From contig CAZWAY010000025.1 of NCBI GenBank assembly GCA_964631945.1, positions 13,902-77,901 of the forward strand: a DNA stretch of 64,000 nt. The letters are read 5' to 3'. The DNA is from JABFRZ01 sp964631945 (GTDB lineage: Bacteria; Planctomycetota; UBA1135; GCA-002686595). The notes beneath the pieces are model-generated. The model had not been told where the DNA came from and searched no databases. It saw only the letters and a list, made by a program, of their open reading frames with translations. A program made the position numbers and the translations under genes. Positions 9,401-16,832 of this stretch are shown here, piece by piece. The stretch's first letter is position 1; the number at the start of each line of letters is the position of its first letter.

Positions 9401-9914
9401 TGACCGCGGCCTTGGCCTGCAGCGGGTCCTGCACGGTCTCGATCGCGAAGCCGTCCACGCCCGCGCGCGCGAGGGCCACGGCCTGCTCGGCGTAGGAGGC
9501 CTTGAGCTCGGCGTAGCCGATCTGGCCGAGCGTGGCGAGCTTGGTGCCCGGGCCCATCGAGCCCAGCACGAAGCGCGGCTGCTCGGGGGTCGAGTACTCG
9601 TCGCAGGCCTCGCGCGCCGCGCGCACCGCGGCGGTGTTGATCTCGGCACAGCGGCGCTCGAGCTCGAACTCGCGCAGCACGTGCGGCATGGCACCGAAGG
9701 TGTTGGTCTCGACCGCGTCGCAGCCGGCCGCCAGGAACGAGGCGTGGATCGTGCGGATGACGTCCGGGCGGCGCGCGTTGACGATCTCGCAGCAGTTCTC
9801 GAGGCCCGCGAAGTCGCGCTCGAGGTCCAGGTGGTGGGCGTGGATCGAGGTGCCCATGGCCCCGTCGATCACGACGATCTTGCGCTTCAGGACCTCGAGG
9901 AAGGAGGCGCTCAC
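6438..9914 (-). CDS. metH: Cobalamin-dependent methionine synthase
   Basis: This 1158-residue protein has all four MetH modules. The homocysteine-binding barrel occupies about residues 1-330, with zinc-ligand motifs INCATGP and GGCCGTTPEH. The methyltetrahydrofolate (pterin) domain follows at 360-620, then the cobalamin cap and B12 domain at about 640-880 with the cobalt-ligand motif DVHDIGKN, and the AdoMet reactivation domain at about 930-1158. The enzyme transfers a methyl group from 5-methyl-THF to homocysteine in the cytoplasm. The start is GTG at 9914, overlapping the stop of the upstream regulator-methyltransferase gene by GTGA, which implies translational coupling. Length is slightly shorter than the E. 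coli enzyme. The C-terminus (EAKYFTI) looks complete. Confidence 0.97.
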   Translation of the reverse strand: MSASFLEVLKRKIVVIDGAMGTSIHAHHLDLERDFAGLENCCEIVNARRPDVIRTIHASFLAAGCDAVETNTFGAMPHVLREFELERRCAEINTAAVRAAREACDEYSTPEQPRFVLGSMGPGTKLATLGQIGYAELKASYAEQAVALARAGVDGFAIETVQDPLQAKAAVNACLAARREVGRELALMVSVTMEVTGTMLVGTEMAAAIALLDPYPIDVLSINCATGPREMSTHVRLLGQSWRRAIGCYPNAGLPQLVDGQPHYPLTPAELADWLVRFVDEDGLNLVGGCCGTTPEHLAAVVRAMAGRQPKKRKPAFAPQITSLYHAVELKQESSILLVGERSNANGSKQFREHLLAGELDPMVEMGKEQLREGSHALDLCVAYVGRDEVADMQAAIKRYRTEVAAPLSIDTTEVPVLQAALELVGARSIVNSINLEDGLERVSKVLPLAKEHGAALIALTIDEEGMAKSVEDKVRVARRIHDLVVHDHGMRSEDLLFDVLTFTICTGNEDDRKHAMNTLEGVRRVREELPGVGTMLGVSNVSFGLKPAARHALNSVFLHHAQEAGLSAAILHSGRITPLHKLEPEVRQTCEDLIFDRRRAGYDPLQRLMQLFEGVDVEAKKKRDVPSDVCARLAWRIVEGAKVGLADDLELARASKKPLAIINEDLLAGMARVGELFGSGEMQLPFVLQSAETMKMAVAHLEPYMERVSGSTRGKIVLATVRGDVHDIGKNLVDIILTNNGYTVYNLGIKQPIERILEVTLEHKPDAIGMSGLLVKSTVVMRENLEEMNRRQVTVPVILGGAALTRTYVEADCRAIYNGPLYYAKDAFEGLAVMERVAAGAAKPEARTRRADAAPNAAQRALAAVEELEAEKRNGRPVPDELVGVERARIARDIVYPEPPFLGPRLVEGIALQTIVPYINETTLFQFQWGYRRKGKATREHERFVAEEVRPIFHALAQQCAKEKILLPQAAYGFWRCVPEGNTLVLLDPQSDGKEAGRFAFPRQKGKKNLCISDFFRDDGQPDVIALQVVTVGQQASETAREWFAANRYQDYLHLHGLSVEAAEGLAEYIHQQIRAELGFASEDARDMRELFKQGYRGSRYSFGYPACPNLADQELLLALLGAERIGLTLSEEHQLWPEQSTSAIVVHHPEAKYFTI

Positions 9915-10843
9915 GGCTTGACCGCGGTGGCGACCAGGGTCATGAAGTGCGGCGGCTGCGGATCGCGCGCGGCGCGCTGGACGCGCACCTTCTCGAAGCC
10001 GGCCTTGGCGATCAGGCCCTCGAGGGCCTGCTCGGTGAAGCCCAGGTGCTCGTGCCCGAGCTTCTCGCGCACCCATTCCTCGGTGTGCGCCAGGAGGTCG
10101 ATCACCAGCAACCGTCCGCCGCGCACCAGCAGGCGCCGGGCCTCACCCAGGCAGCGCGCGGGCGAGCGCGCGTGGTGCAGCGCCTGGCTCGCCACCACCA
10201 CGTCGTGCGAGGCATCGGCCAGGGGCAGGTCCTCGATGTCGCCCTCGACGTACTGGATGTTCGTGAAGCCCTTGGCCTTGGCGCGCGCGGCGAGCTGCGC
10301 CAGCATCTCGGCCGAGAGGTCGACGGCCGTGACCTGGGCCGCGACCTCGGCCAGCATCAGCGTGAGCAGTCCGTCGCCGATGCCGAGGTCGGCGTAGCGC
10401 GTGCGCGGCGCGAGCTGCAGCACGGCGCGCGCCAGACCTTCCCAGGTGCGTCCGGGCAGGAGCTCCTCGCCGAAGCTGGCCGCCACGCGATCGAAGTAGG
10501 CGCGCCGCTCGGAGCGGTTGCGCTCGCGCAGCGCGCGCAGGCCGGCCTCGTCGGCCTCGAACTCGGGCGCCGAGCGGTTCTCGCCCTGCACTCCGTCCCA
10601 GAAGCTCGCCGCCGGCCCGGGCGCGATCGAATAGAAGCTGCGCCGCCCGGCCTTGCGGTCCTGCACCAGGCCGACCTCCTTCAGGAGGGCCAGGTGCGTG
10701 GAGACGCGGCTCTGCCCCATGTTGAGGATCTCCATGAGGTCGGTGCCGGACAGCTCCTCCTGCGCCAGGAGGTGCAGGATCCGCATGCGGGTCTCGTCGG
10801 CCAGGGCGCGCAGCAGCCGCGAGGTGCCGTTCAGTCCAATCAT
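9911..10843 (-). CDS. ArsR-family regulator fused to a SAM-dependent methyltransferase
   Basis: A 310-residue two-domain protein. Residues 1-90 are an ArsR/SmtB winged helix (LADETRMRILHLL, GQSRVSTHLALLKEVGLV). Residues 115-300 are a class I methyltransferase with the SAM-binding motif YADLGIGDG followed by VDLSAEML, GDIEDLPLADASHDVV and LHHARSPARCLGEARRLL. No metal-binding Cys cluster is seen in the ArsR part. The frame overlaps metH by four bases, so regulator and methionine synthase are made together. ArsR-methyltransferase fusions are known beside methionine/SAM-cycle genes, and the methyltransferase fold may serve as a SAM or SAH sensor, though catalysis cannot be excluded. ATCAT(10839-10843)...ATGAT(10853-10857) straddles the start codon and could be part of an operator. 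Confidence 0.9.
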   Translation of the reverse strand: MIGLNGTSRLLRALADETRMRILHLLAQEELSGTDLMEILNMGQSRVSTHLALLKEVGLVQDRKAGRRSFYSIAPGPAASFWDGVQGENRSAPEFEADEAGLRALRERNRSERRAYFDRVAASFGEELLPGRTWEGLARAVLQLAPRTRYADLGIGDGLLTLMLAEVAAQVTAVDLSAEMLAQLAARAKAKGFTNIQYVEGDIEDLPLADASHDVVVASQALHHARSPARCLGEARRLLVRGGRLLVIDLLAHTEEWVREKLGHEHLGFTEQALEGLIAKAGFEKVRVQRAARDPQPPHFMTLVATAVKP

Positions 10844-10915
10844 GGCATTGAGATGATACGATGCTGAGGGCGGAGAGGCTACCGATCCGGATCGGTTGTC
10901 GGCGGGTGGGGCCTC

Positions 10916-11221
10916 CTAGCGCAGCCAGACGTCCAGCGCCCCGTCCCGGTGCACCCGCTGCACGTCCTTCACCCCGAGCTCGCGCGCTTCCGGACTCCGC
11001 AGCCAGGCCTCGACCGCTGGCCTCAGCACGGCCTTCTGGTCGGCGTTCCCCCAGCCGGCGCCGGTCACGACCAGCAGCCGGGGCCGCCTTCGGACCCGCG
11101 CCGTGTGCAGCGCCTGGGCCACTCTGCGTAGCGCGCGCTCGACGGTCAGGCCGTGCAGGTCCACGACATCCGCATCGTCGGGATCGTCGTCGGGATCGTC
11201 CAGGAGAGGGTCCTCGCGCAT
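10916..11221 (-). CDS. Smr-domain protein
   Basis: A 101-residue stand-alone Smr domain, the small MutS-related module of nucleic-acid-binding or nicking proteins. The signature VVDLHGLTVERALRRV is followed by the glycine motif region LLVVTGAGWGNADQKAVL and a C-terminal DGALDVWLR, close to the family's usual ending. The N-terminus is very acidic (DDPDDDPDD). The ATG at 11221 gives a standard-sized protein; upstream in-frame sequence looks non-coding. It lies 72 bp upstream of the ArsR-methyltransferase gene on the same strand and may head that transcript. Function beyond nucleic-acid binding is not inferable. Confidence 0.85.
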   Translation of the reverse strand: MREDPLLDDPDDDPDDADVVDLHGLTVERALRRVAQALHTARVRRRPRLLVVTGAGWGNADQKAVLRPAVEAWLRSPEARELGVKDVQRVHRDGALDVWLR

Positions 11222-11402
11222 GACCAGGGGGTTTTCTGGCCTTTCGGACCGCGCCAGGTGTGTTTCCCCCCGTAGTCTGGCCGATTCCAGTCCGAGGCGC
11301 GCTCTCGCGCGCCAAATCGGGGAGACGGTACCCTCCCCGTACTTCCATAAACACACGGTCGCCGTCCGGCGGCCTTCCGCTTTCGAAACGGAGTCTAGAT
11401 CG

Positions 11403-11618
11403 ATGAAGAAGCTGCTGTTGGGTCTGTGTCTGGCTGGTCTCGGCGTCGCCTGCCGCGCTTCGGGCGCGAACATGCACGACTCGTCCTGCACCGGCAAGGA
11501 CTGCGCGGACTGCGCGACGGGCTGCACCGAGATGCCGAAGGACGCCACCTGCACGGGCGAGGGTCAGTGCAGCGGCGAAGCCAAGGTCTGCCCGGTCACG
11601 GGCAAGGCCATGAACTAG
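11403..11618 (+). CDS. Small Cys-rich exported protein or lipoprotein
   Basis: A 71-residue protein with a hydrophobic N-terminal signal (MKKLLLGLCLAGLGVAC). The Cys ending this signal could be a lipidation site, although the lipobox is not ideal. The mature chain is densely cysteine-bearing, with spacing such as CTGKDCADCATGC followed by three more CxG/CP units, suggesting metal or disulfide chemistry. I do not recognise a family. The gene is preceded by a region unusually rich in A/T for this genome and followed by a strong terminator, so it is probably a monocistronic, well-expressed transcript. Confidence 0.75.
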   Translation: MKKLLLGLCLAGLGVACRASGANMHDSSCTGKDCADCATGCTEMPKDATCTGEGQCSGEAKVCPVTGKAMN

Positions 11619-11657
11619 CGCCTAAGAACTAGCGCCGGACAACTCTGTCCGTCTTCG

Positions 11658-11702
11658 AACGGGGTCCGCGGAGCATCGCTCTGCGGGCCCCGTTCGGTTT
11701 TT
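11658..11702 (+). terminator. Rho-independent terminator after the Cys-rich small gene
   Basis: A 17-bp stem (left arm from 11658, right arm ending 11694) with two imperfect positions and a 3-nt loop (ATC) is followed shortly by TTTTT at 11698-11702. It lies about 40 bp after the stop codon of the Cys-rich lipoprotein-like gene. This is the most canonical terminator in the window. Confidence 0.88.
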
Positions 11703-11774
11703 GCGGACGGCGACCTCCGCAGGGAGGAGATTGACGGGCCGAGGCCCAGGGGGCTCCAATGAGCGCCGGGGCGG

Positions 11775-12191
11775 TTGCCCCGCGTCATCGTGAAGCCTGG
11801 TCGCAGCCGAGGAGTCCTGGAGCGCCGCATCGGCTTCCTGTTGAGCGCGCTCGTGCTCTTGGTGTGGCCGGCGGCCTTCTGGCACGAGGTCACCACCGTC
11901 CACGAGGTCTGCGCGGAGCACGGCGAGCTCCTCGACGTGGGGCCCGTCGGCGCCGCGCCGGCGGATGCCGAGCACGCTCCGCTCCTGAGCGCCTGCTCGG
12001 ACGAAGCCGCGCACGAGCCGTGTCCGTTCCTGACCCTCGCGCAGCCGTCCTCTGCCGCGCCCGAGGCGCGCGCGGCGGGCGAGCCGGTGTGCGCGCGGCC
12101 CGCGTTTGCTGTGCTCCCGAGCGCGGAGCGCCAGCTCTCCGTTCCGATCCTTTCCCTGGCTCCGAAGCACTCGCCGCCGGCGCTCGCCTAG
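11775..12191 (+). CDS. Small membrane-anchored His/Cys-containing protein at the head of the metal-uptake operon
   Basis: An about 138-residue protein with one membrane or signal segment (GFLLSALVLLVWPAAFWHEVTTVHEV) followed by a His/Cys-bearing stretch (HEVCAEHGE, DAEHAPLLSAC, EAAHEPCPFL). The arrangement is suggestive of a metal-binding periplasmic protein, consistent with the ABC metal transporter genes downstream, but I do not recognise a family. The start is uncertain: TTG at 11775 opens the frame and GTG at 11790 is an alternative. The 151-bp region after it contains a short perfect hairpin (12236-12254) without a T-run. Confidence 0.55.
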   Translation: MPRVIVKPGRSRGVLERRIGFLLSALVLLVWPAAFWHEVTTVHEVCAEHGELLDVGPVGAAPADAEHAPLLSACSDEAAHEPCPFLTLAQPSSAAPEARAAGEPVCARPAFAVLPSAERQLSVPILSLAPKHSPPALA

Positions 12192-12342
12192 CTCGCGATC
12201 CGCCTTGGGTTCCGTCGCGCCGCGACGCGCCCTGGCCCGGTCTCGACGACCGGGACGCGAGCCGCCGGTCTGCGCGGCTCTCCGCTTCGATTCGCTCCGT
12301 TCCAGGGCTCGTTCCGTGCGGGCCCGCAGCAGGGAAACGATC

Positions 12343-13587
12343 ATGCGTCCGCTCCACGTCGTCGCGGCGCTGTGCGCCTCGGGCCTCGGGCTCGCGGCCC
12401 AGGGCTCCCCGTTCCAGACGCCGGGCATGCCCGTCTACGGCCAGCAGGGCCAGACGCCGGACACCGGCCAGACCGACCGCTTCTCCAGCGTCTTCAACCC
12501 GGCCTTCTCCTTTATCGTCGACACCGTGGCCGACTACCTCGACGCGGGCGACGCGGCGGCGGCCGATGGCTTCGACGCGCGCCTGCGCGTGCTCGAGTTC
12601 GCCGCCAACTCGTGGGTCGATCCCAACGCCTGGGCCTACTTCGTGGGCGCGGCCGACGCGGACGCGCTCGACATCGAGGAGGCCGCGGTGCACTACACCG
12701 GCCTCGGCGGCAACCACACGCTGCGCTTCGGGCGCTTCTTCATCGACTTCGGCAAGCAGATGCAGATCCACGTGCACGAGCTGCGCACGCTGGAACGCCC
12801 GCTCGCACTGCGTGCGCTGCTGGGCGAGGAGATCAAGGGCGACGGCGCGCAGTGGGACTGCTGGACCTCGGTCGGGGACGAGACCGTCGTGCGCTGGTCG
12901 CTGGGCGCGTTCAGGAGCCTGCTGCCGGAGGCGCGCGAGTTCCCCGCGCTCGACTCGGCCGGCGAGCCGCTCGCGCAGGAGGTCGCCGAGCGCGAGGACG
13001 CCGGGGACTTCAACTTCACCGCGCGCGTGACGGGCTTCCGCGACATCGGCGACAGCGGGGTGTTCCAGCTGGGCGCGTCGCTGCGGGCCCTGCCGGCCTT
13101 CCGCTTCGTCGACGCCACCGATGGCCTGTCGCAGGACGGTCTCTCCAGCCAACTCTTCGGCCTGGACGTGAGCTACGGCTGGACCGGCGCGACCGGCGAG
13201 ACGCGTCTCACGCTGGGGGGCGAGTTCTTGCTCAGCACGGGCGACAGCGCGGCGCGCGTCAGCGATCCCGACACCACGCCGAACTCGGGCGACGAGACCC
13301 TGGCCGTGGTGGACCAGGACCTCACGGGCTGGTTCGCCTTCGGCGACTACGCCTGGAGTCGCTTCGACAGCGCGGGCCTGCAGTTCTCGAGGGTCGAGCT
13401 GCCCGACGGCAACCGCACCGGGGCGCACGAGATCGAGGCCTACTACACGCACCTCCTGTCCGAGTTCCACCGCCTGCGCTTCGGGCTGAGCTCGGCCGAC
13501 CTGGCCGACGGCGGCGACGACGATCTGCGCGTGGCGCTCCAGTACACGGCCACGTTGGGGGCACACGGACACGGGGTCAGCTTCTAG
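12343..13587 (+). CDS. Putative outer-membrane beta-barrel protein of the metal-uptake operon
   Basis: A 414-residue protein with a signal peptide ending at LGLAAQG. The mature sequence has alternating strands typical of an outer-membrane barrel, with pairs such as NHTLRFGRFFIDFGKQMQIH and HRLRFGLSSADLADGGDDDL, and it ends in GVSF with a C-terminal Phe, the usual barrel insertion signal. It lacks a TonB box or plug that I can see, so it resembles a porin rather than a TonB receptor. It starts with ATG at 12343 after the purine-rich CAGGGAAACG. It sits 12 bp before the ZnuA-like gene, which suggests metal passage across the outer membrane. Family membership is not recognised. Confidence 0.75.
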   Translation: MRPLHVVAALCASGLGLAAQGSPFQTPGMPVYGQQGQTPDTGQTDRFSSVFNPAFSFIVDTVADYLDAGDAAAADGFDARLRVLEFAANSWVDPNAWAYFVGAADADALDIEEAAVHYTGLGGNHTLRFGRFFIDFGKQMQIHVHELRTLERPLALRALLGEEIKGDGAQWDCWTSVGDETVVRWSLGAFRSLLPEAREFPALDSAGEPLAQEVAEREDAGDFNFTARVTGFRDIGDSGVFQLGASLRALPAFRFVDATDGLSQDGLSSQLFGLDVSYGWTGATGETRLTLGGEFLLSTGDSAARVSDPDTTPNSGDETLAVVDQDLTGWFAFGDYAWSRFDSAGLQFSRVELPDGNRTGAHEIEAYYTHLLSEFHRLRFGLSSADLADGGDDDLRVALQYTATLGAHGHGVSF

Positions 13588-13599
13588 GGAGTCACACAC

Positions 13600-14541
13600 A
13601 TGAGCACCATCGATCGAATCGCGGCCGTCGCCCTCGTCTGCCTGTTCCCGTGCCTCGCGGCGCGCGCCGGCGGCGCGCCCGCCGGGCCCCTGCGCGTCGT
13701 CACGACCCTCCCGGATCTCGCCGACATCGCGCGCGAGATCGGGGGCGAGCGCGTCTCCGTGGAGAGCATCTACAAGGGCAAGGAGAACACCCACGCCATG
13801 ACCGCCAAGCCCTCGCACCTGGTGGCGCTCAGCAAGGCGGACGTGTTCGTCCAGGTGGGGTTGTCGCTCGAGACGAGCTTCGTGCCCGGCCTGCTGGAGG
13901 CGGCGCGCAACCCGCGCATCCAGTCCGGCGCGCCCGGCCTGGTGACCGTCTCGGAGGGCTGGACGGCGCTGGACGTGCCCACCGACCTCTCGCGCAAGGC
14001 GGGCGACGTGCACCCGCAGGGCAATCCGCACATGAACCTGGACCCGCGCGCGGGCGAGCACATCGCGGATCGGATCCTGGCCGGGCTCGTGGCCGTCGAT
14101 CCCGCCGGCAAGGCGACCTACGAGGCGCGGCACGCCGACTACGTCGCGCGCGTGCGCGCCGCCAAGGCGCGCTGGGACGCCAGCGGGGCGCTCTGGAAGG
14201 AGAAGCGCGTGGTCGTCTACCACCAGGAGTACGACTACTTGATCGCGCACTACGGGCTGGTGCTCGAGGGCAAGATCGAGCCCAAGCCGGGCATCCCGCC
14301 CACGCCCAACCACGTGGCCGAGCTGATCGGCGCCATCCGGCGCGACCATGCGAGCGCGATCCTGACCGCGGTCTGGTCGAACAACGACACGGTCGCGCGC
14401 ATCGCGGAAGAGAGCGGGGCCAAGGCCGTCGTGGTCCCCAACATGTGCGGCGGACTGCCGGGCACGGACACCTGGATCGGGATGATGGACGTGCTGCACC
14501 AGCGCGTCGCGGCGGTCCTGGGGGGTCCGGCCGGTGGGTAG
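13600..14541 (+). CDS. ZnuA-like metal ABC transporter substrate-binding protein
   Basis: A 313-residue cluster A-I (ZnuA/MntC-type) periplasmic metal-binding protein with signal peptide (CLFPCLAARAGG). The family opening LRVVTTLPDLADIAREIGGERVSV is clear. Candidate ligands are His in ENTHAMTAKPSH, the paired His in VHPQGNPHMNLDPR, His/Glu in YHQEYDYL, and an acidic residue near the C-terminus (LPGTDTWIGMMD). The loop that is His-rich in many ZnuA proteins is absent, so zinc versus manganese cannot be decided. The gene overlaps the next (ATPase) by 8 bp. It delivers metal to the permease encoded two genes down. Confidence 0.92.
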   Translation: MSTIDRIAAVALVCLFPCLAARAGGAPAGPLRVVTTLPDLADIAREIGGERVSVESIYKGKENTHAMTAKPSHLVALSKADVFVQVGLSLETSFVPGLLEAARNPRIQSGAPGLVTVSEGWTALDVPTDLSRKAGDVHPQGNPHMNLDPRAGEHIADRILAGLVAVDPAGKATYEARHADYVARVRAAKARWDASGALWKEKRVVVYHQEYDYLIAHYGLVLEGKIEPKPGIPPTPNHVAELIGAIRRDHASAILTAVWSNNDTVARIAEESGAKAVVVPNMCGGLPGTDTWIGMMDVLHQRVAAVLGGPAGG

Positions 14542-15283
14542 CCCGGCGGCACGCGGGGCCGCGCCGGCCAGCACGGCCGAACTCCTGCGCCTGGAGCAGG
14601 TGAGTTTCGGCTACGAAGGGCGAGCGATCCTCGGCGGGGTCGATCTGACCGTCGGCCCGCGCGAGTTCCTGGGCATCGTCGGTCCGAACGGCGCGGGCAA
14701 GACCACGCTGTTCCGCGGCCTGCTGGGGCTGTTGCGGCCGCTCTCCGGTCGCGTGCAGCGCGCACCCGCGAGCGTGGGCTACGTGCCGCAGCGCGAGGGG
14801 CTGGACGCGCTCTTCCCGCTGCGCGTCGACGAGGTCGTGCGCATGGGGGCCGGCGGGCGGCTCGGCGGCCTGCGCACCCTGCCCAAGGCCGAGCACGCGC
14901 TGGCGCACGATTGTCTGCTGCGGGTCGGGCTGGTGGAGCGCGCGCACGCGCCCTTCGCCTCGCTCTCCGGCGGGCAGCGCCAGCGCGTGCTGATCGCGCG
15001 CGCGCTGATGGCGCGTCCCAGGTTGCTCTTGCTCGACGAGCCGACCAGCGGCGTGGATCGCGCGGCGCGACGCGTCATCCTGGAGCTCCTGCAGGAGCTC
15101 CACGCCCAGGGCGGCCTGGCGATCCTGCTCGTCAGCCACGAACTCGCGCTGCTGCGCGAGGCGGTCCAGGAGGTGCTGTGGGTCGCCGGGGGTCGGGTCG
15201 AGCGCCGCGCGGCGCGCGACCTCCTGAAGCCGGAGAACCTCGACCAGCTCTTCGCCGCCATCGGCGCGGGGGAGCTCGAATGA
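14534..15283 (+). CDS. Metal ABC transporter ATP-binding protein (ZnuC-like)
   Basis: A 249-residue ABC ATPase. Walker A is GPNGAGKTT (residues 56-64), the Q-loop is in VGYVPQREGLDALFP, the signature is SLSGGQRQRV, Walker B is LLLLDEPTSG and the switch His is in LLVSHE. FGYEGRAILGGVDL is typical of the zinc/manganese importer subgroup. The start is GTG at 14534, inside the end of the binding-protein gene. Its stop overlaps the permease ATG (ATGA), so the three transporter genes are tightly coupled. Confidence 0.93.
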   Translation: MGSPAARGAAPASTAELLRLEQVSFGYEGRAILGGVDLTVGPREFLGIVGPNGAGKTTLFRGLLGLLRPLSGRVQRAPASVGYVPQREGLDALFPLRVDEVVRMGAGGRLGGLRTLPKAEHALAHDCLLRVGLVERAHAPFASLSGGQRQRVLIARALMARPRLLLLDEPTSGVDRAARRVILELLQELHAQGGLAILLVSHELALLREAVQEVLWVAGGRVERRAARDLLKPENLDQLFAAIGAGELE

Positions 15284-16209
15284 GCCCCGCGCTCGCGCTG
15301 GTCCGGGTGGCGCTCGAGGACGTCGGCTGGGGTACGCGCATCGAGCTCTTCCGCTACGCGCTCGCGGCCGCGCTCGTGGCCGGGCTGGTGTGTCCGCTGG
15401 TGGGTGGCTGGCTGCTCGTGCGGCGCACGAGCTTCTACGGCATCACGCTGCCGCAGTTCGCCACGGCCGGGGTCGTGTTCGGGTTCATGCTCTTGCCGTG
15501 GTGGATCGAGGCCATCGGGCTGGGCGGCCTGAGCGTCGACGAGGCGCTCTCCGACAGCCACGCCGCCATGAACTTCCACCTGGCCTGGGCCTCGGCCTTC
15601 ACCTTCGGCGGGCTGGCCTTCCTGGTGTGGCTCGGGCGGCGCGGGGTGGGTTCGGAGATCGGGCGCGTGGCCGCGGCCTTCGCGATCGCCAACGCCGCCA
15701 CGGTGATCTTCGGCCGGCTCGCGCCGGCTGGACGCTCCTTCGTGGACGAACTCCTGTCGGGCGAGATCCTGGGCGTGGGCGTGCACCAGCTCGAGGTCCT
15801 GGCCGCCTTCTACGGACTCGTGCTGGCGCTGCTGGTCTTCTTCCGGCACGACTTCCTGCTGGTGAGCTTCGACCGCGACCTGGCCTTCGTGCTGGGGAAG
15901 CGCGTGACCGCCTTCGAGCTCCTGCTGATCTCGATGATCGGCGTCACGGTCTCGGTCGGCACGATGATCTTCGGGCCCACGCTGCTGTTCGGCCTGCTGG
16001 TCGTGCCACCGCTCGTCGCGCGCCAGTGGGCCCGCTCGATGTCCGGCTTCCAGGCGCTCTCGGCCGGACTCGGGCTGCTCTCGGTGGTGAGCGGCGTGCT
16101 GGTCTCGTTCGAGTTCGACCTGCCGCTGGGAGCGGCGATCGTGGGCGCGTCGGCCCTGATGCTCTTGCCGAGACCGCTGCTGTCGGCGTTCCTGCGCCCA
16201 CGCCCGTGA
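15280..16209 (+). CDS. Metal ABC transporter permease (ZnuB/MntB-like)
   Basis: A 309-residue polytopic membrane protein of the ABC-3 family, with about eight hydrophobic segments. Family hallmarks include GGWLLVRRTSFYGITLPQF near residue 43, the conserved GEILGVG loop and the late FGPTLLFGLLVVPPLVAR segment. The extra loop GLSVDEALSDSHAAMNFH near residues 80-100 is longer than in E. coli ZnuB. It forms the channel for the binding protein and ATPase encoded just upstream, with which its ATG overlaps by four bases. Confidence 0.92.
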   Translation: MSPALALVRVALEDVGWGTRIELFRYALAAALVAGLVCPLVGGWLLVRRTSFYGITLPQFATAGVVFGFMLLPWWIEAIGLGGLSVDEALSDSHAAMNFHLAWASAFTFGGLAFLVWLGRRGVGSEIGRVAAAFAIANAATVIFGRLAPAGRSFVDELLSGEILGVGVHQLEVLAAFYGLVLALLVFFRHDFLLVSFDRDLAFVLGKRVTAFELLLISMIGVTVSVGTMIFGPTLLFGLLVVPPLVARQWARSMSGFQALSAGLGLLSVVSGVLVSFEFDLPLGAAIVGASALMLLPRPLLSAFLRPRP

Positions 16210-16227
16210 GGCCGGCGCGCGCCGGCC
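16210..16227. repeat. Perfect 18-bp GC palindrome between convergent genes
   Basis: GGCCGGCGC followed by GCGCCGGCC directly abuts the permease stop codon and lies 8 bp from the stop of the convergent FKBP gene. It has no loop and no T-run. It may help end both transcripts but is too short to call a terminator with confidence. Confidence 0.6.
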
Positions 16228-16234
16228 GGGCCGG

Positions 16235-16687
16235 CTATTCCGGACGCGGAACGGGCGTGTGCTCCATCAGCTCGACGTCGAACGTCACCGCCGCGTCGGG
16301 CGGGATGCGCGGCGGCCGTCCATCGGCGCCGAAGGCGAGCGCGCTCGGGACCTGCAGGCGTCGCCGTCCGAACAAGCGCATGCCGACCACGCCGAGCTCC
16401 AGTCCGCGCGGGACCGTGCCAGCGCCCACCTCGAATTGCAGCGGCTGGCCCGTGACCTGGCTCGACTCGACCAGGGTGCGATCCGCCAGGCGCAGCTCGT
16501 AGTGCAGCGCCACCGTGTCACCCGGGGCGACCTCGGGCCCCTCGTCCGGGACGACCAGGTCCCGCACCACCAGGCCGGACTCGTACGTGACGGCGTCGTA
16601 GTGCGGCGGAGTGGGGCGGAACCAGGAGCACCCCGCTAGCAGACAGGCGGCCAGGAGCCAGACGATTCGCAGCTGCAGGGGGCGCAT
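16235..16687 (-). CDS. Lipoprotein FKBP-type peptidyl-prolyl isomerase
   Basis: A 150-residue protein with a strong lipobox (CLLAGC), then a single FKBP domain. Recognisable family elements are APGDTVALHYELRLADRTLVESSQ, GAGTVPRGLELGVVGM, RRRLQVPSALAFGADGR and IPPDAAVTFDVELMEH. Several aromatic residues of the FKBP active-site pocket are replaced (for example the usual VIPGWxEGL reads TVPRGLELG), so activity may be weak. It should assist folding in the periplasm, tethered to a membrane. It is convergent with the metal ABC operon. Confidence 0.88.
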   Translation of the reverse strand: MRPLQLRIVWLLAACLLAGCSWFRPTPPHYDAVTYESGLVVRDLVVPDEGPEVAPGDTVALHYELRLADRTLVESSQVTGQPLQFEVGAGTVPRGLELGVVGMRLFGRRRLQVPSALAFGADGRPPRIPPDAAVTFDVELMEHTPVPRPE

Positions 16688-16740
16688 GGGAGGGGCCGGT
16701 GCGAGGCTGCCGGCGACGATATCGTCGGCCAGGCCGGCAA

Positions 16741-16781
16741 GAAAGCGCGGGCCCCATCCGAGTTCGGAGGGGGCCCGCGGC
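16741..16781 (-). terminator. Terminator hairpin downstream of the exported-protein gene (minus strand)
   Basis: On the minus strand a GC-rich stem (GCGGGCCCC paired with GGGGCCCGC, extended through a central TCCG/CGGA-type pairing) is followed by GCTTTCTT. It lies about 50 bp after the stop at 16833 and would end the sigma/anti-sigma/exported-protein transcript before the FKBP gene. Confidence 0.7.
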
Positions 16782-16832
16782 TGTGCGGGTGCCGAGCCGT
16801 CCCCGCTGGCGGGAGCGGACGGCCGCGAGGGA

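Noticed and set aside
6465..10397. A 1310-codon plus-strand open frame antisense to metH
   Set aside because: It is the shadow of metH and the regulator gene; the protein is rich in repeated His/Arg/Leu/Ala with no domain, as expected in a very GC-rich genome.
10844..10915. Cobalamin or SAM/SAH riboswitch upstream of the metH operon
   Set aside because: The gap is only 72 bp and shows no conserved riboswitch core.
12236..12254. Perfect 7-bp hairpin as a terminator inside the metal-uptake operon
   Set aside because: There is no T-run and it lies between genes likely to be co-transcribed.
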